Shown in pieces: positions 22,834 through 34,235 of a stretch of 64,000 nucleotides of DNA. Positions within the stretch are counted from its first letter, which is position 1; every line of letters begins with the position of its first letter. The notes beneath the pieces are model-generated. The model worked only from the letters and a program-made list of their open reading frames with translations, was not told where the DNA came from and did not search any database. The translations under genes and the position numbers were made by a program. Source of the stretch: Patiria pectinifera (lineage: Eukaryota > Echinodermata > Asteroidea > Valvatida > Asterinidae); the NCBI GenBank assembly GCA_029964075.1, contig CM057135.1, positions 30,741,366 through 30,805,365 on the forward strand, read 5' to 3'.

Positions 22834-25800
22834 CTACGGTTGTATACGCATCATCAAAGCACCCGTGGCAGGTATTGTGTATTTATACATTTTGGATGAA
22901 TCTCTGTATCCTATATCACTATGTGTAATAATATCCCGCAAATTATATCCAGATAGTGTCTTCAGACCCAGCTGTTGGAGGGACAAGGACACCGTCTGTG
23001 GTGATGGGTACCGGTTGAGAAACACAACGGCCCATTCCTGCGGTTTGGAAAGCTGCTTGACCCATAGATTCACTCTGTCGCTGAACTGTGAATTAAAAGA
23101 AAACAAATATTAAATTTATAATAATGAACACAGCGATGTCCTCTGTTGTGGTTGGAGCTAGCTGTTCCTTGAATAAAAAAATCCTCATGATATTTTAATA
23201 GCTCTGAATTTTCTAGAAGTGGTGTTCAAGAAATCACAAAGTGAACACGACTTTAAATAAATTCTCCTTGTACCTATATTATGTGTTGGAAGCAGTATGC
23301 ATCATAGTTGTATCACAACCATAACCATAAGAACTTGGTTACTCGTTTTCTTTTATATTGGAATACAGCAGAATCTCACATGCCTACATAGGATAGCTTT
23401 ACACTATCATATCTATGCTTGGAGTTTCTCAGTGATTATAAAACCTCCAAACATATGATAGGTAAAATTCGGACAAAGTTGATTTCTACTAGGACTATCA
23501 CGGCAGTTACCTGAAGTACGAGTCTTCCCATAATGCCAAGGGGGTCCTGGTTGACAGCAATGACCTCTTTGTTCAGCAGGATATTACGACGAGGGATGGA
23601 GATATTCCGTAGGTCATTGGCCATCAGGAGAGGTGCTGCCAAGATGGACCACATGGCAAAGTGTGCCTGGGCCTGGTCCACTGTTAAGCCATTATCTCCT
23701 ACAACAAGCTGAAGAGAAACAACCAAAAAATAAATTAGATATTACTCTGTAAGTTTCAAACGAAATGTGAAAGAGGCAAAATAAAATAAAATAAAATAAA
23801 AACAACACAAGTAAAAATAAAATGACACAAATTTGTTGACCCCTTTACTTCAAACTAGCCACACGAATTTCTTAAATATTGAAAAACTTCAAGGTTTGAC
23901 GAAGAACACAGAGACTTGACAATTAAAACAAAGATAATACAGCATGTTGTTTATATTATTAATCTTTAAGTCTTGACCAGGGTTCGAATCCCACTGGGTC
24001 AACATGTGGATTGGGTTTTCAGTTCCTGCCACATTCTGTGGGTTTCCCCCACAATACTCTTCTGGGGTTTTCTCTTAAACCTCTAAAACTGTCATTTCTT
24101 CTGTCTTTTCTCCACAGGTTTCTCCAGGCTTGTTGCTGAAATGCTTTTGAGGAATCCTTGGTTCATTACCAGAAATAATTAATAATTTAACAACAACATC
24201 ATGCAGTGACTGAGCCATAAAAAAGCCCCACAGCAGAATTCAAACCCCAGTAAAACTTAAAAGCAAGCAAGACAGTTTCACACTAATTGTTCCTGCAGTT
24301 GACAAGGTAAATCATCATGCGCCTACCATGTCTGGGTCATTGAAATGTCCAGGACCAGAGGCTGGTATCAAGACATCTTGATTGAGAGCGTAGTAGTCCA
24401 CTATCATCAGGACAAGGGACCACTTCTCACGAATATCCCAGAAGTTTCTCCAGGTGTTGCAGTATTCGGCGATCAAGGTGTAGTTTATCTGCAGTGCAAA
24501 AGCAAAACACCAATGAATTATACTTTGAATAAAGTACAAAATCTTTTATTATTTACTGTTTTGGCTCACCTTTCTTAAGAATGGGTAATTGTTGATTGTT
24601 GAAATACTTAACACACTGCTGATGAATTATCTAGAGTTCTTTATTTGAAAGATTGTCAGAAGATTGTCATTTTAGGGATATATCATTTTTCACATTTACA
24701 GTTTGGTGATTAAAATGATTGGAAAACTTCTCTTCACAGAGGGAAAACATTTCCCAAATAATGCATGCTCTTACCTTCATACCATAGTGGGGCAACACAA
24801 AAGGCCATTTACAGTTGAATAAAATGGGTCGTCCGGTAGCATTCAGAGCATGTGCCATTTCAGGATAACCTGCAAGCGATCAGGCAAAGAATTTGTTTTT
24901 TTAACATTGATTAAAAACTCAAAAAGTGGAAAGCCTCTAAAACTATTAAATGGCAAATTATCCTGAACAGGAGTTCTTGCTGCTCACAACATCATTTAGC
25001 AGAGAGGTCATGTAATTTCAGATAAAAATAACTTTTTAATAAAGTCAAGATTTGAGTAGTCAAGTAAATAGATTTTGGGCCTTCAACAGAAAAAGGGCCG
25101 TGACGCACGCATGCAGAATTTACCTTTACTGTACGTGGTTACATTGGAGCTACAGCTGTCTAGCTTCATCATGTCGACTCCCCAGTCAGCAAACGTCTGG
25201 GCATCCAGCTCAAAATGTCCCCAGCTACCTGGGAAACCAGAGCAGGTCTTGGTGCCGTAGTCTGCATAGATGCCAAACTTCAGGCCCCGACTGTGAATCT
25301 GAGAGGGGGACAAGGTAAATATGAACATATCGGAAGACACTAATCCATGACAAAGGTTTAGCTTTTGTATTCAATCCAACAAAGTCTAAGGTAAAATATT
25401 TGGGGGAAAACCAATGTAAGAATTTATTTTATAGAGCAAATTTCAAATGTTCTTTTTCTGAACTCAATTAAAGATTGAAGCTGCTGTGATGAACAATGTG
25501 GGATCCACAGAAATGTTTGACACAAGGGCTGTTGGGTAAAATATCTGTGGCACTTGCTGTGTTAATAAGAAGTAGAAATAGTAACACCCAACTTTTCAGT
25601 AAACCAGCGAGCATTAACTAACTTTCATAGTTCACACTAACATAATTGCCCAGGGCTTTCATTCCACTGGGAAAGCGCTCAGGATCCCCCTGCAATCGCC
25701 CCTGTGCATCACGCTCCTTAGCACTCCAACAATCATCCAGATTGACGTACTCATATCCAGCATCCTTGTAGCCATCCTCTGCCATGCGGTCTGCCATTTC

Positions 25801-26120
25801 CATCATCAAATTCTCACTATAACACAAACAAAATGTTCTCCAAACAAAACTGATACCAGCTGGGCAAGACAAATCAATAAAATGAGGGAAATTTCATACC
25901 AAAAACAAAAGAAATATAGCCATGATTCCTATGAATCGCAAATTTGTACGAAATACCTGACACAGTTTTTGGGGTTCTTTTTGCAGTTTGTGTCACATCT
26001 GAAGCGTTCCCATGTCAACCAGCCCATGGGAGGTGTCTTCGCGAGACCATTGTCCAGAGCCTCAAGGGTGGGATAAAATGCTCCAAGAAGATACAAAGCC
26101 AATGCTAGCTTGAGTGACAT
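22834..26120 (-). CDS. NAGA: GH27 glycosidase 1 (alpha-galactosidase/NAGA family), altered substrate loop
   Basis: A secreted or lysosomal enzyme of the family that removes terminal alpha-linked galactose or N-acetylgalactosamine. Exons are 26120-25957, 25816-25642, 25298-25124, 24869-24775, 24488-24327, 23708-23511 and 23085-22834, giving 406 residues (human NAGA has 411). A signal peptide of about 21 residues precedes [19 protein letters not shown]. The nucleophile Asp is in MKLDSC (D160; paralogues have KLDGC), and the acid/base Asp is in WRNFWDI (D221). The substrate-recognition loop reads CKWPF (K192, F195). Human GLA has Glu and Leu, and NAGA has Ser and Ala, at these two positions, so specificity or activity may have changed. 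A splice acceptor (TTTCAG) lies one base before the ATG, so the 5' UTR is split. Family is certain; substrate is not. Confidence 0.9.
23778..23801. repeat. (AAAAT)n microsatellite
   Basis: Four to five AAAAT units in intron 5 of glycosidase 1, next to the SINE body at 23,970. Confidence 0.8.
23970..24170 (+). mobile_element. SINE 3' part with tRNA B-box
   Basis: GGTTCGAATCCC (23,981-23,992) is a B-box, followed by ACTGGGTCAACATGTGGATT and a GGGTTTTC/CCCCCAC-rich body. This resembles tRNA-derived SINE bodies in echinoderm genomes, from memory. The A-box half is missing or decayed. It lies in intron 5 of glycosidase 1. Confidence 0.55.
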
Positions 26121-26310
26121 TCTGAAACGACCACTAAGTAAAAATAGACGTGTAAAGAGTATTAATATAATAAATTTGACATAATAAATTTTGTCCCCCT
26201 AGTAATGGTACACTAAATGAAAGTTCATGACTTCAACAGATATGCAAGTTAAAAAAACCAACGGAAAGGATGTTGCATCCCGGGAAAGAACGTCGCAACC
26301 TGTTCCATCA

Positions 26311-26770
26311 TATCTCAATGAAGGTCAGTCATAACAAAAATGTTGAAAAGGCATGAATCTCGGACTGAGAAACATTTCCAATTCTGTTAGAAAATACTTG
26401 AAAAGGAAAGAATGTTGTAACCTGACGCCAATTCAGCAGTTGTGTACAAAGTCTATGGAGAGTCAAGAAAATTTTCTAAGTTTCATGTCTTATCGTCATT
26501 TGTGCAATGACTGACCTTCATTGAGATAACAATTAACATATGAAGAAAAAGGAAAGATTCCCAAATCTGGCCATCACTTGTCACCCTGTGCACAGACCCT
26601 ATGAGACTGGTCTGAAAGTTTTTAAGTGTTTTCTCAGCTCAGTATTTACTGCAATATTGTCCCTGCTAAATTTGACTTTTTAGGACGTATTATCACTTTT
26701 TGATGGTTGATAGGTCGATCACTGATGGGAAAATTAGTGATGGCCAGATATGGAAATCTTTCCCAAATAA
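26311..26770. repeat. Nested inverted repeats upstream of glycosidase 1
   Basis: The 22-bp segment at 26,311-26,332 (core TCAATGAAGGTCAGTCAT) recurs perfectly inverted at 26,508-26,529. A second imperfect pair is GGAAAGATTCCCAAATCTGG near 26,550 and its near-inverse around 26,725-26,760, both next to TGGCCATCACT. The arms overlap rather than nest neatly, suggesting two inserted foldback elements. The region is probably the 5' UTR intron of glycosidase 1. Confidence 0.6.
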
Positions 26771-27094
26771 GAATTAATATTGTTGTCAAAATGTTTTTGT
26801 TGTCTTCAAAGAAAAATGCATGTCATTTTTTTGTCAATTGATTTGTAAAAAAAAAAAATCATTTGCCGCATATTTTCTTTGCGAGAACGATGGTAACAAA
26901 ATACAATACACAGATTTGCAAACAAAGTTGCAAATTTGTTTTCACTCTGTTATTCGTGAGTATTCGTGGGCTTCCTCGCCGACATAAATATGATAAAATC
27001 TAACTTGGCAGTGGTTGCTATCGAGACGATCTGCTAGTGCTAGTACTGGAATAAATTACAGACAGGTTTCGGAATATTTTCGTGTGCGCTAAGC

Positions 27095-27190
27095 ACTGGT
27101 GACGTCAGGGAACCATCCCTTTTCAACCAAAATGCAAAAGTCATGTGATCGATCATGTGATTTAAATTCCCATCCACGTGACCCTAAGCG
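27095..27190. promoter_or_regulatory. Shared promoter candidate with CRE and CLEAR/M-box-like motifs
   Basis: This lies between two head-to-head glycosidase genes. TGACGTCA (27,100-27,107) is a perfect CRE palindrome. TCATGTGA occurs twice (27,141-27,148 and 27,153-27,160), and CACGTGAC lies at 27,175-27,182. CACGTGAC matches the core of the CLEAR element (GTCACGTGAC) bound by TFEB/TFE3, and TCATGTGA is the MITF M-box. The CLEAR-like site lies about 170 bp before the 5' UTR donor of the plus-strand gene. Confidence 0.5.
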
Positions 27191-27349
27191 CGACTGATAA
27201 ATACAAACTTTTGCTAGATCGTCGGACGCGTGGTGGACCTTGGTCGATCTTTATCACGATGTCAAATATGTTTTATCTCAGGTTTTTATCACCACGCCAG
27301 TTTGCATTTGACACAGTTCACGGTGACTGGGCTGCTCAACCAAACGAAG
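27190..27349 (+). other. Probable 5' UTR exon of glycosidase 2 (start uncertain)
   Basis: The donor AAG|GTAAGG at 27,349/27,350 is strong. The matching acceptor CTTCAG ends at 27,743, ten bases before the ATG at 27,754. An ATG inside the exon (near 27,259) is out of frame with the downstream ATG when spliced, so the exon is best read as non-coding. The 5' boundary is a guess. Confidence 0.45.
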
Positions 27350-27753
27350 GTAAGGACACATCTCGATTTTTTCAAGAAAATATAACTTTTTGTAGCTGGC
27401 ACTGGCACTTGGCAGGCAAAAACGGCTGCATGTTTACACAAAGACGGTACCGCCGTGTGCTTTCAACTTTTTGATGGGGCGGAGGGGGCGGAAGTAGTGT
27501 TTCAGAGAATTTTCGAGTTTTCCCCCCATTTGTTTTCCTTGTCAGCTTAACTGCTTATATTTATAAATAATAAATGAAGGTTTGGTTTGACATTTAGTTT
27601 TGTTTTCATTTTCACATCATCGAAGTAACATTCTCATTTCGGATCTTTGAATAACACACAAGATCTTGGCATTCAATGTGTTAGTGATTCTCCTCTCCTT
27701 TTTTCTTTTTCGTTATTCTTGTGTTTCATTCCTTCATCTTCAGAGATTCAACA

Positions 27754-30700
27754 ATGTTGGCCATAACCCTGCTAGTACTGTGTGCTGTGGGCACCCAGGC
27801 ATTGGACAATGGCCTGGCAAGGACGCCCCCTATGGGCTGGCTCATCTGGGAACGATTCCGCTGCAACACCAACTGCAAACTCGACCCTAATAACTGTGTC
27901 AGGTATCAGCCCTAATTTGCTCCATCCTTTTAGACTTTGCAGAGCTTTCATATATTAAGTAACATTCTTCTGTTTAAAGGGCTCATCTGAAAAATCTCTT
28001 ACTAATGCAAAATAAGTTGTTAACTCATGATACTGGGTATAAAATCAAAACATTTTACAAACTTCGGAGGACTTGTGTTGGTTCATAATATAAATACTGT
28101 ATTTGCATTCAGATGAACACTAATGAACTATATTTTTTGTTTCTAGAAAACACTTTATTTTGACATGTTTTCTGACAGTTAGAAAGTGTGATGTTTCCCT
28201 TAGAAGCAGTATGGTCTAAAAGATAAAAGTAGGTGTGTCGTAGGCTTGCCTGCTGTGGTCAGATGGATTTTACTGTCAGTGTCAACAAACTTTAGTCTTA
28301 ATACATTGTAATTTTGTAGATGGGCAGGGATTATTGAGGTGGACTTTGTACCCATTTTGACATTACAACCAAGTATTGGGCACCTGCTGGTAAAAACTGT
28401 TATCCAGAATCTGCTTGGTGAGCAGATAAGAACTTAATTTAGTGTCCACTTGTACCACAAGGATGCCAAAGTGCAGCAATCAACAAATATTGTTACGAAA
28501 GTCATAAAAAAAATTGAAAGAAACTTTTAATATGTATGGATACTACCCATATCAGTTAAATATTAAGAACATAAAGTTTGCTTGGATAGCAAAGTGAAAT
28601 TAAAAATGAAAGTTTTCTGTTACCTTTTCCCTACAGAATAATAAGAAACAGACAGAAAAAAATATTGTGGCCAAAATACCCCCTCCCTGAAAAAAATGGT
28701 TGGGTTTAAATAAAATTAATTTCACAGCTTTTTTTGATCAGAAAGAAGTTTTATCAGCAAAGAAGTAGAAATCTAATCAAATGTTATAAAGTAAGAGGTC
28801 AAGTTTTTTTTCGTGAATAGTTTCTTTTGTTTTTGGATTATGCGCAACTTTTTTTTTCAATAAACACTTTTTAATAAATCTGTGACAAACTAATTAAATT
28901 AATGTTTACAACTTTGTGACTTCTCAGTGAAAAACTAGTGAAGGAAATGGCTGATCGTATGGTTGAGGATGGCTACAAGGATGTTGGGTATGAGTACGTC
29001 AATCTGGATGATTGTTGGAGTGCTAAGGAACGTGATGCACAGGGGAGATTGCAGGCAGATCCAGACCGATTCCCCAGTGGCATCAAGTCATTGGCTGATT
29101 ATGTGAGTTCTAAGTTATATCAATGCACATAAATGTTATCATTTTAGAGCAAGCTTACATGATATCTCATATTTATTCCCAGTGGATGATTCTTTTTCAA
29201 ATAATTTGTATTGTTTGTTTTAGTTTTCTCTGGAAATAAATGTTATTGAATTGAATTGAATCGATTTTGTAACTGAAGTTTCTTCTGTTTTTAGATTTAA
29301 TTCAACTATTTCTGTATTGATTAATGCATACAAATCTGAATTTATAGATAAGATCCTCTAGTTTATAATTACTGCTTATTTCCATAATCATTTCCTACAA
29401 CAGAAAAAATGTGCTAACATGTAAAGCTTCAATCATTCAAAAGGTTTTGTTCAGTACTTCTGATATGCATTTCCCTTTCTTGGTCTTAATCAATGTTTCT
29501 GAAACTTCTAAACTGTTGTTATCCCATTTAATATTTGTGAAAAGATTCACAGTCGAGGGTTGAAGATGGGCATCTATGGTGACTATGGCACCAAGACCTG
29601 CGCAGGATATCCAGGCAGCTTGGGACATCTACAGACGGACGCACAGACATTTGCAGATTGGGGCATTGATATGCTGAAGCTGGATGGATGCAACTCTAAT
29701 GTCACTACTATGAAGAAAGGTAAGCAAACTTGTAAATAATATTCAACAGACTTCTTTGTTTTTTGTTTCTTGTGAGGTATTTGTATAATTTCATTATTCG
29801 ATATTTTGATTTTTCTTGTCCAGGTTATCCAGAGATGACCAAGTACCTGAATGCCACTGGAAGGCCCATCCTATTCTCCTGCAGCTGGCCTGACTATGAA
29901 AGAGCAGCTAAAATACCTGTAAGAACTGCTTCATCTTCACTTCATTAAAACAAAAAGGCATACAATAGTATGTAGTAGGTGATCCAACCTAAGGAAAGTT
30001 CAGCTAGACCCTCTTCCTCCACTTGTTCCTTGGACAGATATTTTCCACTTGCCAAAGTTACAAAGTACTTTACAAATTCAATAAGGGTTGGACTTGAATG
30101 TGAGGCTCAAAGAAAACTAAAGGACAACATGGAACCATTGCTGTCACTTTCAAAAATATTTTACTTATGAGTGTTGAATAACAATGATATAAATTTGTAG
30201 CTTTGATTTGTTTTCTTAGAGTTTCCTTTGTCTGTTTCTCTATGTTGAACTGAACTATGTTGAACTGAATTTTGCAGATCAATTACACGCTGGTAGCAGA
30301 CAACTGCAACATCTGGCGTAACTATGACGATATCAATGCCTCCTGGGGTTCAATCACCGGCATTATTGATTATTACGACAAGAGTCAGGATACCTTGGTA
30401 CCAGCTGCAGGGCCGGGACACTTCAATGATCCAGACATGGTAGGTGATCCACTCCAGACACAAGGACAACAAAATTAAAGTCTGTCACAAGCCAATTCAG
30501 GCCAGTCCTATTGGTAATTATCTCCGGTTTTCTTGGCACAAAAAAGTTGCGAATATTTCTTTTCCCCCCTGGATTTGATGCTAGTCCATTGCAGGTTACT
30601 CCCCAACTATTGCCGGTGCCCATACTCCTGGGTGGGGAGAAGCAAGTTGAGTTCAGTAGCTTGCCCAAGGACACAACATATGGCCAGCAACTGGATTGGA

Positions 30701-31362
30701 ACCCCTGGCCCTCTGTTCAAGAGTCATAAAGTAACCCTAACCACTAGCAGGCCACACTTCCACACCTAGCAATCAAACCTAAATCCTACCATGTGCAATA
30801 AACCAATAGTGCGCCCTTTGAAATTAAACATTGTGCAAACCATTGTCAATCATTGGTGTATAGGCCCTGCAGTACTGAACCCTTCAAAGTCAGGCAAAAC
30901 TGGGCTTTGGTTTTGAAGGAATTTGGTGGTATTAAGGGTTAAAATATAGAACATGTCAGATTTAGTCCTGAACAACCACCACCATTTCATACGGCAACTA
31001 GTCTTTGAGAGGGGTAGGACCATCAAAATTTGCATTAAATAAAAAAAAAAAATTAAAAAAAAGGATATTGATTATGCTTATATTACCACTTTGAAAAGTT
31101 ACTTTTGATACAATTTATATCAAATTATTAATGGAGGAATCTAACTCTATTAAATATTTTTCAGATTGTTGTCGGTGACCAAGGAATCAACGTGAACCAA
31201 GCCAACGCCCAGATGGCCATGTGGTCCATCTTTGCTGCTCCTCTGCTTATGTCTAATGACCTACGCAACATCCAGCCTGTCTACCGTGACATCTTACAGA
31301 ATAAGGAGGTGATCAGGATCAACCAGGACCCAGCAGGGAAGATGGGGAAGAGGGTGCTGACG
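27754..31362 (+). CDS. NAGA: GH27 glycosidase 2, constant exons 1-6 (signal peptide and catalytic barrel)
   Basis: Exons are 27754-27902, 28928-29102, 29545-29719, 29824-29918, 30278-30439 and 31165-31362, ending in phase 0 after 318 residues. [16 protein letters not shown] is the signal peptide. The mature protein starts [19 protein letters not shown], the family hallmark. The nucleophile is D155 (KLDGC) and the acid/base D216 (RNYDDI). The recognition loop is SCSWPD (S187, D190), nearer to NAGA (Ser, Ala) than GLA (Glu, Leu). N-glycosylation sequons (NVT, NAT, NYT) are present. The exon sizes 175, 175, 95, 162 and 198 are identical in all three paralogues here and close to human GLA as I recall it. 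The enzyme is completed by one of several alternative last exons at 31,546-34,991. It probably acts in the lysosome. Confidence 0.92.
30490..30765 (-). mobile_element. tRNA-derived SINE, minus orientation
   Basis: Read on minus it begins GGCCTGCTAGTGGTTAGGGT (A-box-like), then has a B-box-like GGGGTTCCAATCC. This is followed by a body with GTCCTTGGGCAAGC, CCCCACCCAGGAGTA and GGACTAGCATCAAATCC, wording shared by many deuterostome SINEs. It occupies intron 5 of glycosidase 2, just before the last constant exon. Confidence 0.65.
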
Positions 31363-31545
31363 GTAGGTTGCATTTCTTGTTGGAATTCTTAACACAATCA
31401 CCCCAAGATTCTGTAGATGACAGATAATAACTTGGATATGGGTGAAACTGCGTGGCCCCTCTACTTGGCTTAGCAACAAGATACAGAAATAAGATAGGCA
31501 AAAGAGAAATTCATGTAGGTCCCCATTTTGTCCTCTTTTGCGTAG

Positions 31546-31803
31546 CTGGGGCCTAAGGTGGACGTTTGGCTGAGACACCTGAATCCATGGGAGACATACG
31601 CAATCGTATTCCTCAGTCAGGATACTAGACCTCGCACGGTCTCCCTCAAACTTGAACAGCTGGGACTGACCTACGGATATGGGTACCAGTTGAGGGATGT
31701 GATAAACCACAAGTTCATAGGATACTGGACACCGGGGGAATCTCATAACTACACCATGCCTGCAACTGGAGTGCTGATGATTTATGCTTATGGCAATGAA
31801 TAA
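31546..31803 (+). CDS. NAGA: Glycosidase 2 alternative last exon A
   Basis: The acceptor CTCTTTTGCGTAG is followed by a phase-0 open frame of 85 codons and TAA. It encodes the C-terminal beta-sandwich (LGPKVDVWLRHLNPWETYAI at the start, NYTMPATGVLMIYAYGNE at the end). Joined to exon 6 it gives a 403-residue enzyme. This is the exon nearest to the constant part (183-bp intron) and so the default choice. An AATAAA at 32,031-32,036 lies before the next copy's acceptor, so an mRNA could end here. Confidence 0.88.
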   Translation: MGPKVDVWLRHLNPWETYAIVFLSQDTRPRTVSLKLEQLGLTYGYGYQLRDVINHKFIGYWTPGESHNYTMPATGVLMIYAYGNE

Positions 31804-32030
31804 GCAAAAGAAAAAGAAGAATTGGAAAGAACCGTTTCTGAAATTAGAAGTTTTGAAATCATTTACAAATCATCTAGCAATCAGGTTGAATGTCCCAATG
31901 AAGTGAATGCATTCCACAAATATTGCAGAAAGGGATTATTGTTACAAATGGGTCAGTATGCAACAATAGTGCCTCCAACAAACTGACCCTAAAAATTATG
32001 ATGTATGGCGCCTCTTAACTTCCATGTTGT

Positions 32031-32036
32031 AATAAA
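32031..32036 (+). terminator. Candidate poly(A) signal after last exon A
   Basis: An AATAAA 228 nt past the stop of copy A and 217 nt before the acceptor of copy B. It would allow transcripts ending with copy A to be cleaved separately. Confidence 0.5.
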
Positions 32037-32252
32037 GGTTAAAGTTCATGCATATACCATGCTCAAAATCTCCTTTGTATGCCTGTGTGCAACATTTTGC
32101 AAACACTTCAAATTCCTGCTTATGTTCGGTCATGCTACTTATGTAAATTATAAGCTAACCAGTATTTATCTAGTTTGTATAATCAAAATCTAGTGTTAGA
32201 AATTACCATTCTAGAGGATGCCCTTCCCTTTCTGTTTTGCTCCCCCACATAG

Positions 32253-32510
32253 CGCGGACCCGGTATTGAAGTCTGGTTACGGCCACTCAACCTTTGGGAC
32301 GAGTGGGGATTGGTTCTTTACAACAGTGCAGCAAAGCCGGGGACAATCTCAATGTCTCTGAAAGAGATTGGATTCACGTATGCCTTGGGGTATGAGCTAC
32401 GAGATATTTTGTCTCACGTTGAGATCGGCCATCGTGAGATTTATCCAGTGTATAACTACACTGTGCCTGCTACTGGTGTGCTTATGTATTATGCATATCC
32501 CAGTGAATAA
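32253..32510 (+). CDS. NAGA: Glycosidase 2 alternative last exon B
   Basis: A strong acceptor (CTGTTTTGCTCCCCCACATAG) opens a phase-0 frame of 85 codons plus TAA, exactly the same length as copy A (258 bp). It starts RGPGIEVWLRPLNLWDEWGL and ends NYTVPATGVLMYYAYPSE. It shares core features with A (GPxxxVWLRxLN, GYxLRD, YTxPATGVLM, YAYxxE) but differs at roughly half of its residues by eye. An AATAAA overlaps the stop codon (32,506-32,511). Joined to exon 6 it gives 403 residues. Confidence 0.85.
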   Translation, partial: RGPGIEVWLRPLNLWDEWGLVLYNSAAKPGTISMSLKEIGFTYALGYELRDILSHVEIGHREIYPVYNYTVPATGVLMYYAYPSE

Positions 32511-33397
32511 ACAGCTCAACACTCAGAGCTTTCAATTGTGTGAGCTGAAATTATGACCATTGCAAATTATTAAATTTATTACCACCGGAAGTTATTGCCA
32601 CTTAATCAAACATTACAAAAAAATTGTCTTCCTCACAAAGTTTTTTGCCAAATTTTACTAAGTTTTACTAAATTTTTCCTGCCATAAGGATTTATTGGAT
32701 AAATAGCCCAGCATTTTTGTGTCGAATTCTGTACTTTATATTATATGTGCTTTGATTACTAATTTTAAACCTGTTCCAAATTGAAATATTAAAAATATGT
32801 TGTTATCCTTTATGTATTTTTATCAATATCAATTCACATATGCAGTTGATATGATCATTATATTATGTATAAGAGAACTTACTACAAATATTTCAGTGGA
32901 AAATATGGTTTAAAATATATATGGGAAATACTTTAAAATAAGAATGACTGTACGCTTTAAAAAAGATATTCAGCAGCTGTTTTCCATCATTGAAACCAAT
33001 AATTTAATTTGCCAAAGATCATAAATTAAGTTCAGAGGAAAAAAATTGTATCATTGTATTGATAGAAGGGCTGCATAATTGTCAGCTGATTTTGAAAACA
33101 TTAAAATACAAATATATTCTAATCTCTTAAGTGAGATTTATTCTGTAATAATACGGAAGAGAAGGAAACGTTTTATAAATTACAGAATTTGTAATGTTTA
33201 CCGAGTCAAAAGAAAACAAAGTATTCATCCTTAAAACTTTGAGAATGTTACCATCAGCATTTTATCATAATAAGCAGTCTTTTGTAAAATTAGTATCGAT
33301 TTCTTTTTACAAAAAAATTAAACATAATGATTAAGTGTGATTAAAGATTTCTGTGTTCAAGTGGTATTTGTTGTTTGTGTCACAACTGTTTTTCAAG

Positions 33398-33537
33398 GCT
33401 TCACGTACCAGCTTGGTACAATATCCATAAAGTACCTGCGACGCTACTATCTGGGCACCGTGTACCTGGTTCAGGTACCAACTACAGGAATATTGATGGT
33501 GTACTTTACAATTGGATTAAATAACGCTGCTTAAATA
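33398..33537 (+). pseudogene. Decayed copy of the last exon
   Basis: GFTYQLGTISIKYLRRYYLG and VPTTGILMVYF match the second half of the other copies (LGFTY...; VPATGVLMYYAY). The first half is unrecognisable and the middle is shortened by about 15 residues. An acceptor-like TTTTTCAAG precedes the homologous part. The open frame ends in TAA at about 33,534. It is too short to form the beta-sandwich, so it is best read as a dying exon. Confidence 0.7.
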
Positions 33538-33980
33538 ATGGGTTCTCTGGCAATTTACTGTGGAGACTGGAGAACAAATTCTTGCGAAAGAAGAAATAAG
33601 ATAGAAGTCTCTGTCAAAAAATGATACTTGAAGTTTTCCTCAATCCAAGATATTAGTCTGTGATATAAATCATGCATAAGCATAAGCAGGAATAAGAAGG
33701 GTTGGCAACAGCACAATATACATTTGCAATGAAAAACACTTATTTAAAAGTTCTCATATCCCACAAACCGTTACAAAAAAGGTTGTTTATGTTACAATGT
33801 CAGGCTTTCCTTATACGCTTCAGAAATTTGTTATTGGTCAGCCTTTTATAGTTTTTTGTTTTACCTTCGAGAAACATTCGGCTAGGATTGTAACACAAGG
33901 ACTCTCTTTGTTTGATTTTTCTATGGGTACTGTTACATTACGAGCAACTCACCCGGTACCCATGTCATCTTTGCTCACAG

Positions 33981-34235
33981 TTTGGATCCAATGTTGAAGT
34001 TTGGCACCGGCCGCTTCATCAGTACCAGGAATGGGCCGTCGTCATTCTGAACAGGGACACTAAACCGCAGACTGTATCCTTCCAGTTGAGTCAGCTAGGG
34101 TTCACTGCCTGGGGGTATGAGATACGAGAAGTGCTGACACACACGGAACTCGGTCACTACGGCATTTACCTGCCTGTTAACTTCACCGCACCACCATTGG
34201 GAGCAACCATGCTTTATGCTTATACTAGCTCATAA
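33981..34235 (+). CDS. NAGA: Glycosidase 2 alternative last exon C
   Basis: The acceptor CATCTTTGCTCACAG opens a phase-0 frame of 84 codons plus TAA. It starts FGSNVEVWHRPLHQYQEWAV and ends ATMLYAYTSS. It is closest in its opening to the single last exon of glycosidase 1 (EWAVV.LNR...PQTVS), which suggests age or shared constraint. Joined to exon 6 it gives 402 residues. An AATAAA at 34,570-34,575 could end its mRNA before copy D. Confidence 0.85.
   Translation, partial: FGSNVEVWHRPLHQYQEWAVVILNRDTKPQTVSFQLSQLGFTAWGYEIREVLTHTELGHYGIYLPVNFTAPPLGATMLYAYTSS

Noticed and set aside
27178-27474. Coding exon upstream of glycosidase 2
   Set aside because: An open frame exists, but when spliced at the GTAAGG donor it is out of frame with the signal-peptide ATG at 27,754. 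It fits a 5' UTR exon better.
33337-33534. A fifth functional last exon
   Set aside because: The first half of the domain is missing and the acceptor falls inside the homologous region, so it is treated as a decayed copy.
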